A stretch of 6,869 nucleotides of DNA, taken from assembly GCA_041695045.1 (NCBI GenBank), contig JBGFRR010000065.1, positions 1 through 6,869 of the forward strand, read 5' to 3'. Shown here piece after piece: positions 6,274-6,869 of this stretch. A model generated the notes under the pieces. The model was not told the origin of the DNA and made no database searches. It saw nothing but the letters and a program-made list of their open reading frames with translations. This DNA is from JBGFRR01 sp041695045 (GTDB taxonomy: Bacteria; Bacteroidota; Ignavibacteria; UBA10030). How positions within the stretch are numbered: position 1 is the first letter of the stretch; every line of letters starts with the position of its first letter. A program made the translations under genes and the position numbers.

Positions 6274-6869
6274 ATGTTCTCGCACGTCCTGAGTGCCGCA
6301 ACATTCGGGGTCAACGCCTATCTCGTTGAAGTCGAAACACACACCGATTCCGGCCTCCCGCGTGTAACCATCGTCGGTCTTCCGGACAGCGCTGTCAAGG
6401 AAAGCAGTGAGCGCGTTACCGCCGCAATCAAGAATTCCTCCTTCCGTTTCCCCAAAGGCCGTGTCACGGTCAACCTTGCGCCGGCAGACCTGAAGAAAGA
6501 AGGATCGGCGTTCGACCTTCCTATCGCCGTCAGTATTCTTGCATCGACGGGCCAGATCGATGGCGATGTTCTCGGTCAATTTGTATTGATCGGTGAGCTT
6601 TCACTCGACGGAACCATTCGGCCTGTGCATGGTGCGTTAGTCATTGCGGTGGAAGCGCGTGCGAAAGGAATCCGCGGACTCATCGTGCCGAAGGAGAATG
6701 CGCACGAAGCATCGCTGGTTGACGGTATGAATGTCTATCCGATGGAAACGCTCCGTGAGACGGTCGATTTCCTCAACGGCGAACACCAGATGCTCCAGCC
6801 CTTTCGCGTGAATATTGCAGACGTCTTTGCGAATCATCAGCACTATGCGGTCGACTTCTCCGATGTGAA
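6274..6869 (+). CDS. ComM/YifB-family Mg-chelatase-like AAA+ ATPase, N-terminal part
   Basis: The reading frame is open from ATG 6274 to the right edge: 198 full codons, cut off by the window. The visible part is the N-terminal domain (ribosomal S5 domain 2-like/ChlI fold) of the YifB/ComM family. It begins directly with family sequence (SHVLSAATFGVNAYLVEVE, 3-21). It then shows GLPRVTIVGLPDSAVKESSE (27-46), AAIKNSSFRFPKGRVTVNLA (50-69), PADLKKEGSAFDLPIAVSIL (70-89) and IGELSLDGTIRPVHGAL (106-122). The last residues, YAVDFSDV, come just before the usual KGQ segment, so the Walker A/B ATPase core and C-terminal domain lie outside. Full-length proteins are about 500 residues. In Vibrio cholerae ComM is a hexameric helicase that aids branch migration during natural transformation; the role here is inferred from family membership. 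The start is set by homology and by an in-frame TGA at 6232-6234. No Shine-Dalgarno sequence is visible. Confidence 0.93.
   Translation, partial: MFSHVLSAATFGVNAYLVEVETHTDSGLPRVTIVGLPDSAVKESSERVTAAIKNSSFRFPKGRVTVNLAPADLKKEGSAFDLPIAVSILASTGQIDGDVLGQFVLIGELSLDGTIRPVHGALVIAVEARAKGIRGLIVPKENAHEASLVDGMNVYPMETLRETVDFLNGEHQMLQPFRVNIADVFANHQHYAVDFSDV

Noticed and set aside
5749..6579. Long open frame (276 codons) on the minus strand across nuoI and the comM-like start
   Set aside because: It lies antisense to two clear plus-strand genes with conserved motifs, and its translation resembles no protein I know. It is a by-product of codon bias on the other strand.
1..6869. CRISPR array, insertion sequence, tRNA or phage-type cargo
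   Set aside because: I saw no regularly spaced repeats of 25-40 bases, no transposase frame, no cloverleaf and no integrase. Gene content is housekeeping throughout.
1..6869. A previously undescribed multi-gene system
   Set aside because: All six genes belong to well-known families with intact motifs. The unusual points are gene order, a short NuoG and a repeat-rich leader, which do not amount to a new system.

Overview
This window is an ordinary chromosomal stretch with six genes, all on the plus strand and closely packed. In order they are an M16 (MPP/PqqL-type) zinc peptidase, a fold-type I PLP aminotransferase, the complex I subunits NuoG, NuoH and NuoI, and the 5' part of a ComM/YifB-type Mg-chelatase-like AAA+ ATPase that runs off the right edge. 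I find no RNA genes, insertion sequences, CRISPR arrays, phage genes or defence genes. I do not see a new biological system here.

Organism: base composition looks balanced to slightly GC-rich. Almost none of the starts has a good Shine-Dalgarno sequence (only nuoH has a modest one). NuoG is the short form. These traits suggest a member of the Bacteroidota/Chlorobiota/Ignavibacteriota (FCB) group. That is inference from style only; no marker gene in the window settles it.

Layout: positions 1-326 carry no recognisable gene. The first 150 bases are unusually rich in short palindromes and inverted repeats, and a good sigma-70-like promoter (259-287) lies just before the first gene. The peptidase (327-1700) and the aminotransferase (1682-2926) overlap by 19 bases. 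nuoG (2951-4633), nuoH (4645-5685) and nuoI (5695-6195) follow with gaps of 24, 11 and 9 bases, so at least the first five genes could form one transcript. The comM-like gene begins at 6274 after a 78-base gap with no clear terminator or promoter.

Function: NuoG carries the iron-sulfur clusters that move electrons from the NADH-oxidising module. NuoI carries the two [4Fe-4S] clusters that lead to the membrane, and NuoH forms much of the quinone-binding chamber at the base of the electron wire. Together they are the G-H-I part of NADH:quinone oxidoreductase. The rest of the enzyme (NuoA-F and J-N) is not in this window, neither directly before nuoG nor directly after nuoI, so complex I seems to be encoded in split clusters. 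The peptidase, aminotransferase and ComM-like genes have no obvious biochemical link to it.
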